Shown here: piece after piece, positions 35,324 to 42,852 of the stretch
Numbering within the stretch: position 1 is the stretch's first letter
How the letters are laid out: every line of letters starts with the position of its first letter
Source: Mucilaginibacter sp.
GTDB lineage: Bacteria > Bacteroidota > Bacteroidia > Sphingobacteriales > Sphingobacteriaceae
Length of the DNA stretch: 64,000 nucleotides
Reading direction: 5' to 3'
NCBI RefSeq assembly: GCF_028288225.1
Contig: NZ_JAQBOC010000096.1
Span: 1-64,000, forward strand
Translations under genes and position numbers: made by a program
The notes under the pieces: generated by a model
What the model was told of the DNA's origin: nothing
The model's database searches: none
What the model saw: the letters and a program-made list of their open reading frames with translations, nothing else

Positions 35324-35436
35324 TAAGGTCATATACCAATTCCAATCACGATTGCTAGCGTAAAAGATCTGGTCACCATTTTTTATTTATATAGATAAAT
35401 ATTTACATTTATATAATATATAAAAATCCTGTCACA

Positions 35437-35838
35437 ATGAATTGGAAACTCATTTTTCAATTATCAATTTTTGGATTGATAATGGCTTTTGGTACCGTAT
35501 CCCTTATCCCTCAAAATGTTGAACCTGCATTTTGGCTGGTTATATTTATTTTTTGTGCATGGGTTATTGCTAAGGCATGCACTAGCAAATACTTTTTACA
35601 TGGGTTTTTTACGGGACTGGTAAATTGTTTTTGGATCACAGCCGTTCATGTAGCTTTTTTTCAAAGATATATTGCCGGTCATAAACAAATGGACAGTATG
35701 ATCACAGATATGCCTGCATCATTTTCAACCCATCCGCGTGTGGCTATGGCCATTGCAGGCTTGGGCTTTGGCATACTATCTGCCATTATATTGGGACTGT
35801 TTTCATTAGTAGCCTCAAAAATTGCTCAAAAAAAATAA
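35437..35838 (+). CDS. Membrane protein, four predicted helices
   Basis: A 133-residue hydrophobic protein with probable helices at about 3-25, 28-45, 50-72 and 107-130. I recognise no family. Short polar loops contain AFFQRYIAGHKQMDSM, which faces outward or inward depending on topology. It is 113 bases beyond the BlaI/M56 operon with its own A+T-rich upstream region. The function is unknown. Confidence 0.6.
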   Translation: MNWKLIFQLSIFGLIMAFGTVSLIPQNVEPAFWLVIFIFCAWVIAKACTSKYFLHGFFTGLVNCFWITAVHVAFFQRYIAGHKQMDSMITDMPASFSTHPRVAMAIAGLGFGILSAIILGLFSLVASKIAQKK

Positions 35839-35992
35839 CCTTTTCAAGGATAGTGTAAAAAAATGCGTCATACCCCAATAATTATAAAGAAAGAGGTTTT
35901 AGATAAACTCAAAATTTATACCTTTGGGCGCAAATACCCGGGTTGGGGGTATTTTAAATAAAATAATTAAAAAGTAGTAAATTAATTAAAAT

Positions 35993-36409
35993 ATGAAGCC
36001 CTTTATTTCAACAGCAGTATACGGAGTTTTAAATTATCTGGTAGCCCTTACACTTATTGCTTCCCCATGGCTCTTCGGGTTTGTTAATGTTTCGAGTGCC
36101 GCATTATTTTTACCGATGTACGTTGGATGGCTTCAATTAATAATGGCTATATTTACTAACAACGAAACCGGTTTTATCAAGCAGTTCCCTTTAACCATTC
36201 ATCATGTGCTTGATGTATTAATGGGCTTTTTAATATTGGTATCGCCATGGTTATATACTTTTGCAGCAAAAGTATTTTGGCCGCAATTAATATTGGGCGG
36301 TCTTTTATTCTGCATGGGCCTGTTTACAAAAAAATCGCCTTTTACTACAAGTAACCCCCACAATCATTCAGCAGGTTTTTTAACCTCTGCTGATACTGAT
36401 TCAAACTAG
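35993..36409 (+). CDS. SPW-repeat membrane protein
   Basis: A 138-residue membrane protein with two copies of the SPW signature, ASPWLFGF (about 23-30) and VSPWLYTF (about 80-87), the mark of the SPW family. Four helices are probable, in two pairs, suggesting an internal duplication. Such proteins occur widely in soil bacteria, and their function is unknown. It is followed by a short-word array. Confidence 0.82.
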   Translation: MKPFISTAVYGVLNYLVALTLIASPWLFGFVNVSSAALFLPMYVGWLQLIMAIFTNNETGFIKQFPLTIHHVLDVLMGFLILVSPWLYTFAAKVFWPQLILGGLLFCMGLFTKKSPFTTSNPHNHSAGFLTSADTDSN

Positions 36410-36410
36410 T

Positions 36411-36500
36411 GTTAAGTCAGCAGTCTTAAGTCGCAAGTCTTAAGTCACATTTTGCCTTTTTCTGACTTAGAACTAAAGACTTTTGACTCAGGACTAAATG
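36411..36500. repeat. Quasi-palindromic short-word array (CTTAAGTC)
   Basis: AGTCTTAAGTC appears twice in tandem (36422-36447), then in inverted, degenerate form GACTTAGAACTAAAGACTTT near 36463-36485. It lies between convergent SPW and phosphatase genes. Confidence 0.6.
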
Positions 36501-36554
36501 TCAATTTATAGGTGACACAACGCTAATACAAAAAGCTTTTAAGCCACAATATTA

Positions 36555-36586
36555 AATGGCGTATAAACATCAATTTATACGCCATT
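36555..36586 (-). terminator. Hairpin at the end of the LMW phosphatase gene
   Basis: Arms AATGGCGTATAAA (36555-36567) and complement (36574-36586) with a six-base loop, four bases beyond the minus-strand gene's stop. The T-run on that strand is weak. Confidence 0.55.
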
Positions 36587-36590
36587 GTTT

Positions 36591-36905
36591 TTATAAATAA
36601 TCGGCCAGGGATTTCTTTAATATTTCTATCAGCTCTGTATCCCCGTAAGGGTAAAGATCTTCAATATCAAGCACCACCAGTTGCTTTCCGGCAACAATGT
36701 GGCGCTGTTTAAGCCGGTCCTTATGTTTGCGTTCCATTACAAATATTATATCGGCCCAGTCAATTAGTTTCTGATTTACTTTTATTCGCGCCTTGTCGCT
36801 TGTTCCGGCAGAGCGGGCATTATGAATGTTATGATTTTTAAACAGCATTTCGGCGGTAGGACTGCGCCATTGATTTTTACTGCAGATGAAAAGAAGATTA
36901 GGCAA
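36591..36905 (-). CDS. Low-molecular-weight tyrosine phosphatase-like protein
   Basis: A 104-residue protein with the phosphatase loop C-X5-R: LFICSKNQWRSPTAEM, with C8, R14 and S15. It is shorter than classic LMW phosphatases (about 150), but similar small forms are known in Bacteroidota. An aspartate in LDIEDLYPYGD is the likely general acid. The start is TTG: the in-frame upstream sequence holds no ATG before a stop, and TTG places the active site at the usual distance from the N-terminus. Presumably dephosphorylates protein tyrosine; the substrate is unknown. Confidence 0.8.
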   Translation of the reverse strand: MPNLLFICSKNQWRSPTAEMLFKNHNIHNARSAGTSDKARIKVNQKLIDWADIIFVMERKHKDRLKQRHIVAGKQLVVLDIEDLYPYGDTELIEILKKSLADYL

Positions 36906-36982
36906 AATGAACCCGGTTTTTATAAATTTCTACTTGCTATTTCCCCTGCTCTTGATTCCGACACTTAACTTCCGGATCTTTT

Positions 36983-37513
36983 TTAATTATCCATTCCCTT
37001 TTCGGGAACCCAAACCTGGCTCTTTATCAGCCATTTATCGTTTATCTGTCGTAATACAAAGCTAAAGGCGCCCCTGGCCGAAAAATGTGCGCGGCCGGGT
37101 AAATCTCCGGTGTAATTTACTGGCACAACAACATAAACATTATCGGCATTTTGCTGGTAAACTTTTACAGGTTCAATTGTACCTTTAAATTTGGTGATGT
37201 GAAAGTCTTTTACCGCCTTTTCAACAGCATTTATCCATTGAATTCCAGCGGTTGGCCCATTCCACGAGTATGGAGGCTCGTCATCGGCAACTACAGCATT
37301 TGGCGTGTATAAATTGGCCACGGCTTGTACGTTAAAATCATTGGCAGCATAAATAGCTATCCTCACAATTTCCATCACATCGGCATTGGGTATGGTATCA
37401 GCTACTATTACAGCTCGCCTGACAGTATTAAGGCGGTATGGCTTTTTAGCGTATGTAAACCTGCTTAATGCAAATATGCTAAAGAGAGAAAGAAGCAGAA
37501 TTTTTTTAACCAT
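36983..37513 (-). CDS. SnoaL/NTF2-like periplasmic protein
   Basis: The signal peptide is residues 1-22 (LSRFTYA). The 176-residue protein then shows the NTF2/SnoaL cone fold: IYAANDFNVQAVANLYTPNA, the tryptophan-rich WNGPTAGIQWINAVEKAVKD and FSFVLRQINDKWLIKSQVW near the end. Members are used for small-molecule binding or isomerisation, so the exact role is unknown. A single gene between two unrelated operons. Confidence 0.75.
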   Translation of the reverse strand: MVKKILLLSLFSIFALSRFTYAKKPYRLNTVRRAVIVADTIPNADVMEIVRIAIYAANDFNVQAVANLYTPNAVVADDEPPYSWNGPTAGIQWINAVEKAVKDFHITKFKGTIEPVKVYQQNADNVYVVVPVNYTGDLPGRAHFSARGAFSFVLRQINDKWLIKSQVWVPEKGMDN

Positions 37514-37726
37514 ATGTTTTATTGATAGCGCTCCGCTTTTCTGATCTTTGTTAAAGAACAGCAGAATGTTAATACCTTGTTATAAAAAAATGTTTTAGAT
37601 CCGGTATTTATTTCCCGAATATAAAAAAAGGATTTGATGTCTAAAAACATAAACGCTATCAAGCGTAAGATACAATATTAAAGAAAATAAAAATTACTTA
37701 TCAATGGCAGATTTGTGCGAGGTTTA

Positions 37727-37734
37727 TAACTTTG
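37727..37734 (+). promoter_or_regulatory. -7 box four bases from the start codon
   Basis: TAACTTTG ends four bases before ATG 37739, predicting a leaderless csaA-tadA transcript. Confidence 0.45.
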
Positions 37735-37738
37735 CACT

Positions 37739-38074
37739 ATGGAAACCATCACCTGGCATGATTTTGAAAAAGTAGAGCTGCATGCCGGGACAATTTTAGA
37801 AGTGGCTGATTTTCCTGGAGCCCGCAAGCCGGCCTATAAAATTAAAGCAGACTTTGGCCCTTTCGGCATAAAATGGTCGAGCGCGCAGATCACCAAACAC
37901 TACACAAAAGAACAGTTGCCGGGCCGGCAAATTCTGGGAGTTATAAATTTCCCCAAAAAACAAATCGCGAACTTTATGTCGGAGTTTTTGGTTACCGGCT
38001 TTGCCGATGAAAACGGTGATATTGTTTTAGCGGCAGTTGAAAAGACCGTGCCAAACGGCAGTAAACTAGTATAA
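37739..38074 (+). CDS. csaA: tRNA-binding protein, CsaA-like
   Basis: The 111-residue length and content match the CsaA family: an OB-fold tRNA-binding domain with EKVELHAGTILEVADFPGAR, YKIKADFGPFGIKWSSAQIT and the C-terminal GFADENGDIVLAAVEK. In Bacillus, CsaA binds tRNA and acts as a chaperone in protein export. The stop overlaps the start of the next gene by one base (TAATG), so the pair is translationally coupled. Pairing with the tRNA-editing TadA gene makes tRNA metabolism the natural context. Confidence 0.9.
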   Translation: METITWHDFEKVELHAGTILEVADFPGARKPAYKIKADFGPFGIKWSSAQITKHYTKEQLPGRQILGVINFPKKQIANFMSEFLVTGFADENGDIVLAAVEKTVPNGSKLV

Positions 38075-38550
38075 TGAGGTATATTAATTTTGGTGATGAG
38101 CCAACCATATCGCCCGATGATTTTTTTATGAACGAGGCACTAAAGGAGGCCAAAGCAGCACTTGCCGCTGATGAGATCCCTATTGGTGCCATAGTGGTTT
38201 GGAACGGGCGCATTATAGGCCGCGGGCATAACCTTACCGAGCGGTTAAGTGACGTATCGGCCCACGCCGAAATGCAGGCGCTGACCGCAGCCGCCAACTC
38301 AATGGGCGGTAAATATTTAAAAGATTGCACATTGTACGTAACCATGGAACCTTGCGTTATGTGCGCAGGCGCATGTTACTGGTTTCAGCTTAGCCGCATT
38401 GTTTTTGGCGCTTATGATGCTAAACTGGGCTTTGGCCGCTTAAATCAAAAAATAACACACCCTAAAACGCTGATAACGGGCGGCATCCGCGAAAACGAAT
38501 GTGCAGCATTGGTGAAGGATTTTTTTAAGACGAAGAGGGGGAAGGTTTAG
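38074..38550 (+). CDS. tadA: tRNA adenosine(34) deaminase-like protein
   Basis: A 158-residue cytidine/adenosine deaminase-fold protein. Zinc ligands and the catalytic Glu are in place: H64-A-E66 in VSAHAEMQAL, then C94 and C97 in MEPCVMCAGAC. Members deaminate A34 of tRNA-Arg to inosine; some close relatives are guanine deaminases. The KITHPK..ITGG tail fits TadA. Coupled to csaA by a one-base overlap, which supports a tRNA role. Confidence 0.85.
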   Translation: MRYINFGDEPTISPDDFFMNEALKEAKAALAADEIPIGAIVVWNGRIIGRGHNLTERLSDVSAHAEMQALTAAANSMGGKYLKDCTLYVTMEPCVMCAGACYWFQLSRIVFGAYDAKLGFGRLNQKITHPKTLITGGIRENECAALVKDFFKTKRGKV

Positions 38551-38628
38551 TCCATAGTCGATGGTCCATAGACTATGGTGATTGGACGGCGGTTTTATTC
38601 ATTACTTTACTGCTATGGACTATAAAGA
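38551..38628. repeat. Short-word array (TCCATAGTC / ATGGTCCATAG)
   Basis: TCCATAGTCGATGGTCCATA and GACTATGG words lie in direct and inverted forms, ending with CTATGGACTATA. It lies just past tadA and before the superoxide dismutase promoter. Confidence 0.45.
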
Positions 38629-38670
38629 AACAAATGACATTTATAAGAACAAAAATCACATTCAACGCTT

Positions 38671-38678
38671 TATATTTG
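38671..38678 (+). promoter_or_regulatory. Candidate superoxide dismutase promoter (-7 box)
   Basis: An exact TATATTTG box, about 34 bases before ATG 38713. Because a possible TTG start at 38680 lies directly after it, the box supports the downstream ATG. Confidence 0.5.
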
Positions 38679-38712
38679 TTTGGTACTATCATTAAACTTT
38701 AAACTAATCATT

Positions 38713-39321
38713 ATGGCTTTTACACTACCGGCGTTACCTTACGCTACCGATGCCCTTGAACCGCACATTGATAAACTAACTATGGAAATTCACCATGGCA
38801 AGCATCACCAGGCTTATGTTACAAACTTAAACAAAGCACTGGAGGGGAAACCTGAAGCTGACGGCAATATTGATGATATCATTAAAAATATTTCGAAATT
38901 TGCCCCGGCAGTACGCAATAATGGCGGCGGCCACTATAACCACAGCTTATTCTGGACGTTGCTTTCGCCAAGCGGCGGCGGCGAGCCAACGGGTGCTTTG
39001 GCGACTGCAATTAACAGCACTTTCGGTTCATTTGCTGATTTTAAAACAAAAGTACAGGAAGCTGGTGCAACCCGTTTCGGCTCGGGCTGGGCATGGCTTA
39101 TTGTTACGGCTGATAAAAAGCTAGCGATAACATCAACGCCAAACCAGGATAACCCTTTAATGGATATTGCCGAAGTAAAAGGCACGCCTGTTTTAGGTAT
39201 TGATGTTTGGGAGCATGCTTATTACCTGAAATATCAAAACCGCCGCCCCGATTACTTAGCGGCTATCTGGAATGTGATCAACTGGAACCACGTTGCCGAG
39301 TTGTACGCAAAAGCAGTATAA
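38713..39321 (+). CDS. Superoxide dismutase (Fe/Mn)
   Basis: A Fe/Mn superoxide dismutase of 202 residues from the ATG chosen here. The N-terminal AFTLPALPYATDALEPHID and IHHGKHHQAYV supply the first metal histidines; later HSLFWTLLSP and DVWEHAYYLKYQN hold the rest. Metal choice cannot be decided here. It removes superoxide in the cytoplasm. The start is fixed by the promoter box: a frame opening 11 codons upstream at TTG would overlap it. The gene ends near two hairpins. Confidence 0.95.
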   Translation: MAFTLPALPYATDALEPHIDKLTMEIHHGKHHQAYVTNLNKALEGKPEADGNIDDIIKNISKFAPAVRNNGGGHYNHSLFWTLLSPSGGGEPTGALATAINSTFGSFADFKTKVQEAGATRFGSGWAWLIVTADKKLAITSTPNQDNPLMDIAEVKGTPVLGIDVWEHAYYLKYQNRRPDYLAAIWNVINWNHVAELYAKAV

Positions 39322-39324
39322 TCC

Positions 39325-39344
39325 CCCTAACCCCCTAAAGGGGG
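39325..39344. repeat. CCCCCTAA-type hairpin after superoxide dismutase
   Basis: The run CCCCCTAACCCCCTAAAGGG folds on itself; it is immediately beyond the stop and adjoins the terminator at 39360. Confidence 0.4.
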
Positions 39345-39359
39345 AACTTGAATAATATT

Positions 39360-39394
39360 GCGGCAGTTTCTTTTAGATGCTGCCGCTTTTTTTT
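39360..39394 (+). terminator. Rho-independent terminator
   Basis: Arms GCGGCAG (39360-39366) and CTGCCGC (39380-39386) are followed by eight T. Terminates the superoxide dismutase transcript. Confidence 0.75.
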
Positions 39395-39400
39395 ACACTT

Positions 39401-39520
39401 GTCATTGCGATCCGCTGGCTAGCGGAGGGCAATCGCAAACTTTACAGAGCAGATAGAACGGAGTAGAACGAAAAAGCGGAAGTGCGTTATTCGCGATTGC
39501 CACGCTGCGCTCGCAATGAC
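39401..39520. repeat. 120-base element with GTCATTGCGA terminal inverted repeats
   Basis: The ends GTCATTGCGA (39401-39410) and TCGCAATGAC (39511-39520) are exact inverted repeats. Inside are a second inverted pair, GGCAATCGC and GCGATTGCC, and a TCCGCT...AGCGGA stem. No coding frame. It sits between a terminator and the next gene's start, typical of a small non-autonomous mobile or REP-like element. Confidence 0.6.
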
Positions 39521-39538
39521 ATAAGTTAGTAAATTACT

Positions 39539-40534
39539 ATGAAAGCAATAGTCCTCGAAGCGGCAGATAAACCGCTTATATTTAAAGAAGTTGATAAGCC
39601 AGCTCTTGCTCCCGGCGAGGTGCTCGTAAAAATAAAAGCCGCAGCATTAAATCGCCGCGACTACTGGATAACCGTTGGCAAATATGCCGGCATTAAATAT
39701 CCTATAATCCCCGGTTCTGATGGCGCAGGCATAGTTGCAGAAGTGGGCAGCGAGAGCGATAAACATTTGATCGGTAAGGAAGTAATTATCAATCCAGGCT
39801 ATGGCTGGGGAGATGATCAAAACTTTCAATCAGACGATTTTAAGATTTTAGGCCTGCCTGCCGATGGCACTTTTGCCGAATATGTTAAGGTACAGGCGCA
39901 GCATTTGCATGCCAAACCAGCGCATTTAAGCTGGGAGCAGGCCGCCGCAGTTCCGCTGGCGGGCTTAACAGTTTACAGGGCATTGTTTACAAAGGGCAGA
40001 GCCAAAAAAGGCGATAAAGTATTAATAACGGGCGTGGGCGGTGGCACCGGGGCCTTTGCATTGCAGTTTGCCCTTGCCGCGGGTTGCCAGGTATTTGTAA
40101 CATCAAGCTCGGGCGAAAAAATTGATCGCGCCAAACAACTCGGCGCATCGGCTGGGGTAAATTACAAAGCACAGGATTGGGCTGAACAGCTGCATCATCT
40201 TGCGGGCGGCTTTGATATAATTATAGACAGCGCACTGGGCGATGGCTTTGCCAAACTGCCCGATCTTTGCAATCCTGGCGGGCGCATTGTGATTTTTGGC
40301 GGCACAGCCGGCAACATCCCGCCGTTAAATGGCCGCAAGATCTTTTGGCGGCAGCTTCAGATAATAGGCACCATGATGGGCAGTCCGCAAGATTTTAAAG
40401 CTATGGTTGATTTTTTAAATGAACATCTGTTAGTGCCTGTTGTTGATGATGTATATTCATTAGCTAATGCCGCAGAAGCAATAAGCAAAATGGAAAGCTC
40501 ATCGCAGTTTGGTAAAATTGTTTTAAAGGCTTAA
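39539..40534 (+). CDS. Zinc-type dehydrogenase / quinone oxidoreductase family
   Basis: A 331-residue medium-chain dehydrogenase/reductase. The N-terminal GroES-like domain is followed by a Rossmann domain with GVGGGTGAFALQFALAAG (about 160-177). The usual zinc cysteines are absent, pointing to the quinone-oxidoreductase subgroup that uses NADPH. The substrate is unknown. It is followed after five bases by a ferredoxin-type reductase gene, so the two may serve one redox pathway. Confidence 0.85.
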   Translation: MKAIVLEAADKPLIFKEVDKPALAPGEVLVKIKAAALNRRDYWITVGKYAGIKYPIIPGSDGAGIVAEVGSESDKHLIGKEVIINPGYGWGDDQNFQSDDFKILGLPADGTFAEYVKVQAQHLHAKPAHLSWEQAAAVPLAGLTVYRALFTKGRAKKGDKVLITGVGGGTGAFALQFALAAGCQVFVTSSSGEKIDRAKQLGASAGVNYKAQDWAEQLHHLAGGFDIIIDSALGDGFAKLPDLCNPGGRIVIFGGTAGNIPPLNGRKIFWRQLQIIGTMMGSPQDFKAMVDFLNEHLLVPVVDDVYSLANAAEAISKMESSSQFGKIVLKA

Positions 40535-40539
40535 CCCAT

Positions 40540-41550
40540 ATGCTTCAGTTAAAAGTCGAAGCCATAAAGTGGGAGCTGCCGGATACGGCTACTTTCTTTT
40601 TGAAAGAGATCTCCGGCAAAAGGATCAGCTATAAAGCCGGACAGTTTATTACGCTGGTATTTACCCATCATGATGAAGAGATCAGGCGGTCATACTCCTT
40701 AAGCTCATCGCCTGATGAGGGACTGCTTTCTATTACTGTAAAGCGGATAGCCAATGGCGAGATCTCCCGTTTTATGCTCACCAAAGTAAAACCGGGCGAT
40801 ATTTTAAATGCTGTTGAGCCAGCCGGCAGGTTTATCATAACCCATTTTGAAGACGAAAAGGATATTTTGCTGTTTGGAGCAGGCAGCGGGATTGTTCCCA
40901 TATTTTCGCAGTTAAAATATGTATTGGGCCGCAAGGGTAATAGCAGACTGATACTTATTTATAGCAACCTGAACGAGCGTTCAATTTTATTTAAGGATGA
41001 GTTGAATGCGTTAGCACAAAAGCATCCCGGCAGGTTTAAGATCATCCATCAATTAAGCAGTGAAGCCAACAGGCTAAACAACCTGGTGGTTGAAAGATTA
41101 GTACGTAACGAAGTAAAGTATGACCTGGCCAAAGCTGAAATTTATACCTGCGGCCCATTTACCTATATGCGCATGATAAGGCTTACCCTGCTTTACATGA
41201 GGCTTGAGCCAGGTCAGATCCGTAAGGAAAATTTTGTACTCGAAACCATCCCGGTAACAGCAACTGAAAAAAGCTATCCTCCCCGTAACATCCGCATTCA
41301 CTTTAAAAATGAAATGCACGACCTTGTGGTCGGCGAAAATCAATCCATTTTACAAGCCGCCTTGCAAAATAACGTCCAGCTGCCCTACAGCTGCCGCGTC
41401 GGCGACTGCTCAACATGCGCAGCCATGTGCAAAAGCGGAAAGATAGAGATGGTAAAAAATGATGTATTAACAGATGCTGATCTTGCCGCAGGTTGGGTTC
41501 TTACCTGTACGGGGCATGCTTTGACGGACGATGTGGTGATTGAGTATTGA
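40540..41550 (+). CDS. FAD/NAD(P) oxidoreductase with C-terminal 2Fe-2S ferredoxin domain
   Basis: A 336-residue PaaE/HmpF-type reductase. The FAD site is RRSYSLSSSPDEGLLSITVK, the NAD(P) site GAGSGIVPIFSQLKYVLG and CGPFTYM. The C-terminal plant-type ferredoxin domain has YSCRVGDCSTCAAMC, with the fourth Cys in VLTCTG. It moves electrons from NAD(P)H to a partner oxygenase or other acceptor. It starts five bases beyond the dehydrogenase gene, forming an operon. Confidence 0.9.
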   Translation: MLQLKVEAIKWELPDTATFFLKEISGKRISYKAGQFITLVFTHHDEEIRRSYSLSSSPDEGLLSITVKRIANGEISRFMLTKVKPGDILNAVEPAGRFIITHFEDEKDILLFGAGSGIVPIFSQLKYVLGRKGNSRLILIYSNLNERSILFKDELNALAQKHPGRFKIIHQLSSEANRLNNLVVERLVRNEVKYDLAKAEIYTCGPFTYMRMIRLTLLYMRLEPGQIRKENFVLETIPVTATEKSYPPRNIRIHFKNEMHDLVVGENQSILQAALQNNVQLPYSCRVGDCSTCAAMCKSGKIEMVKNDVLTDADLAAGWVLTCTGHALTDDVVIEY

Positions 41551-41583
41551 TTAGGGTAATGCCAATAATCATATTAGAATCTA

Positions 41584-41802
41584 TTAAATATCCCTTTCCC
41601 ACTCGTTTCTGCTTTGGGTTAAAGAATCCTGAAAATTATTATACTCTTCGTCAGAAAGATTAAGCGAACCAGCAAATCTTGCAGACAATTTTTCCTTTGG
41701 CGCTGTGCTTTTTTTAAGCACTTTAACAATATGCAAGGCTTCAAGATCTTCTATGAGCTTGTAGGCTTTAGCGTTATTAATCTGAAGCAAAATAGTTTCC
41801 AT
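41584..41802 (-). CDS. Small antitoxin-like protein, orphan
   Basis: From the ATG chosen (complement of 41800-41802) the product is 72 residues: METILLQINNAKAYKLIEDL, LHIVKVLKK, KLSARFAGSLNLSDEEYNNF and NEWERDI. Small proteins of this pattern are frequent in Bacteroidota next to toxins of type II systems (general recollection). No toxin gene adjoins here. An exact promoter box ends 25 bases before the ATG and overlaps the alternative TTG, so the ATG is preferred. Confidence 0.55.
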   Translation of the reverse strand: METILLQINNAKAYKLIEDLEALHIVKVLKKSTAPKEKLSARFAGSLNLSDEEYNNFQDSLTQSRNEWERDI

Positions 41803-41826
41803 CTTTACCAAATTAGCTTGATATAA

Positions 41827-41834
41827 CAAATATA
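41827..41834 (-). promoter_or_regulatory. -7 box of the antitoxin-like gene
   Basis: TATATTTG on the minus strand, 25 bases upstream of ATG 41802. It coincides with the first bases of a longer open frame that begins at a TTG, which excludes that start. Confidence 0.5.
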
Positions 41835-41919
41835 CGAAACTTATTCAACCTTATTAATAGCCTGCAAGGTTTCGTTACCGCTTCATCAAGGTCAATAGCG
41901 TTGCGATGATGGCTTCTGT

Positions 41920-42819
41920 TCAAAACGCCAAAACCACTCCCCCAACTATCCTATGCCCATTCCTCACCACCCCGTTCAACTGTGTTTTATCAACCTGGCC
42001 TGATGAAAGGTAAAGCAGATCAGTACCATTACCGGTTTCCCGGTTGTAATATCCATATCCAAAGCTTAAACCAATATTGGCAGTGATGTTGTAAACTAAC
42101 GTCGCCCCGGCATTTATGCCATAGCCCTTTGCCGCGTGGCTATAGCTTACCGGGTGCTGAAACTCATTGATCAAATTCCAGTTGCCTTGTGCGCTGTAGG
42201 TTACCTGGTTATAGGTAACATCAGCAGCCAGTTTTAATGCATGCCAGATTTTTATGGATGAAGTTACCTTTATAAATGGGCCCTTCCAGCGGGTATCGTA
42301 GCTGCTGTTCAAAGCGGGGAACTGCCCGGTAAGGTCTACAATATAAAGAGATTGTGTGCTGGCGCCATAGCCAATATAAGGGATGAGGCTAAACAGGCTG
42401 TTATTAAAAATAACATAGCCCGCCCCGGCATCCCATGCAGACGTCGATCCTTTATTATCACTAAAACTTTGCTGGTAGGTGGGTTGTGTCCGGTTATCGC
42501 CGGCATAATCCATATCGCTCACATTGCCCGACTTTACATTAACCCGGTTATACTCTGCTAAAAGCGAGAACCTGCGCCAGAAATTCCATTGCATAGCTGC
42601 CGAATAATTGTTGCCGCTAACCTTGGTCCACTTAAGTTCCGAAAACACATTCGGGCTCTGCCCGTTAATATTCCCGGCAATATCCCAATGAAAATCTTCC
42701 TGCTGATGCCCTGTTGACAAGGATAGCTGCAGTTTTTTTTCAAGATGCTGCCCATACACAGTATGAATACTACACAGGATAATAAAAACACCGAAATAAA
42801 ATTTTATGAGCCTTTTCAA
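41920..42819 (-). CDS. Omptin-like outer-membrane beta barrel
   Basis: A 299-residue protein with a signal peptide (ending HTVYG, start TTG because a stop codon lies directly before it). The barrel resembles omptins: FSELKWTKVSGNNYSAAMQW, then SGNVSDMDYAGDNRTQPTY with D102 and D104 where OmpT has its catalytic Asp pair, and EFQHPVSYSH with H212. The other OmpT Asp (D210) is not conserved (Phe). The similarity is my own reading and needs confirmation. The gene adjoins the GH16 genes by 33 bases and is likely co-transcribed. Confidence 0.5.
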   Translation of the reverse strand: MKRLIKFYFGVFIILCSIHTVYGQHLEKKLQLSLSTGHQQEDFHWDIAGNINGQSPNVFSELKWTKVSGNNYSAAMQWNFWRRFSLLAEYNRVNVKSGNVSDMDYAGDNRTQPTYQQSFSDNKGSTSAWDAGAGYVIFNNSLFSLIPYIGYGASTQSLYIVDLTGQFPALNSSYDTRWKGPFIKVTSSIKIWHALKLAADVTYNQVTYSAQGNWNLINEFQHPVSYSHAAKGYGINAGATLVYNITANIGLSFGYGYYNRETGNGTDLLYLSSGQVDKTQLNGVVRNGHRIVGGVVLAF

Positions 42820-42852
42820 TTATAAAATTGTTTTGATATGGAAGGAAAGCTA

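Noticed and set aside
38680..38712. Eleven-codon N-terminal extension of superoxide dismutase
   Set aside because: It would begin at a TTG immediately following the -7 box, upstream of the expected transcription start.
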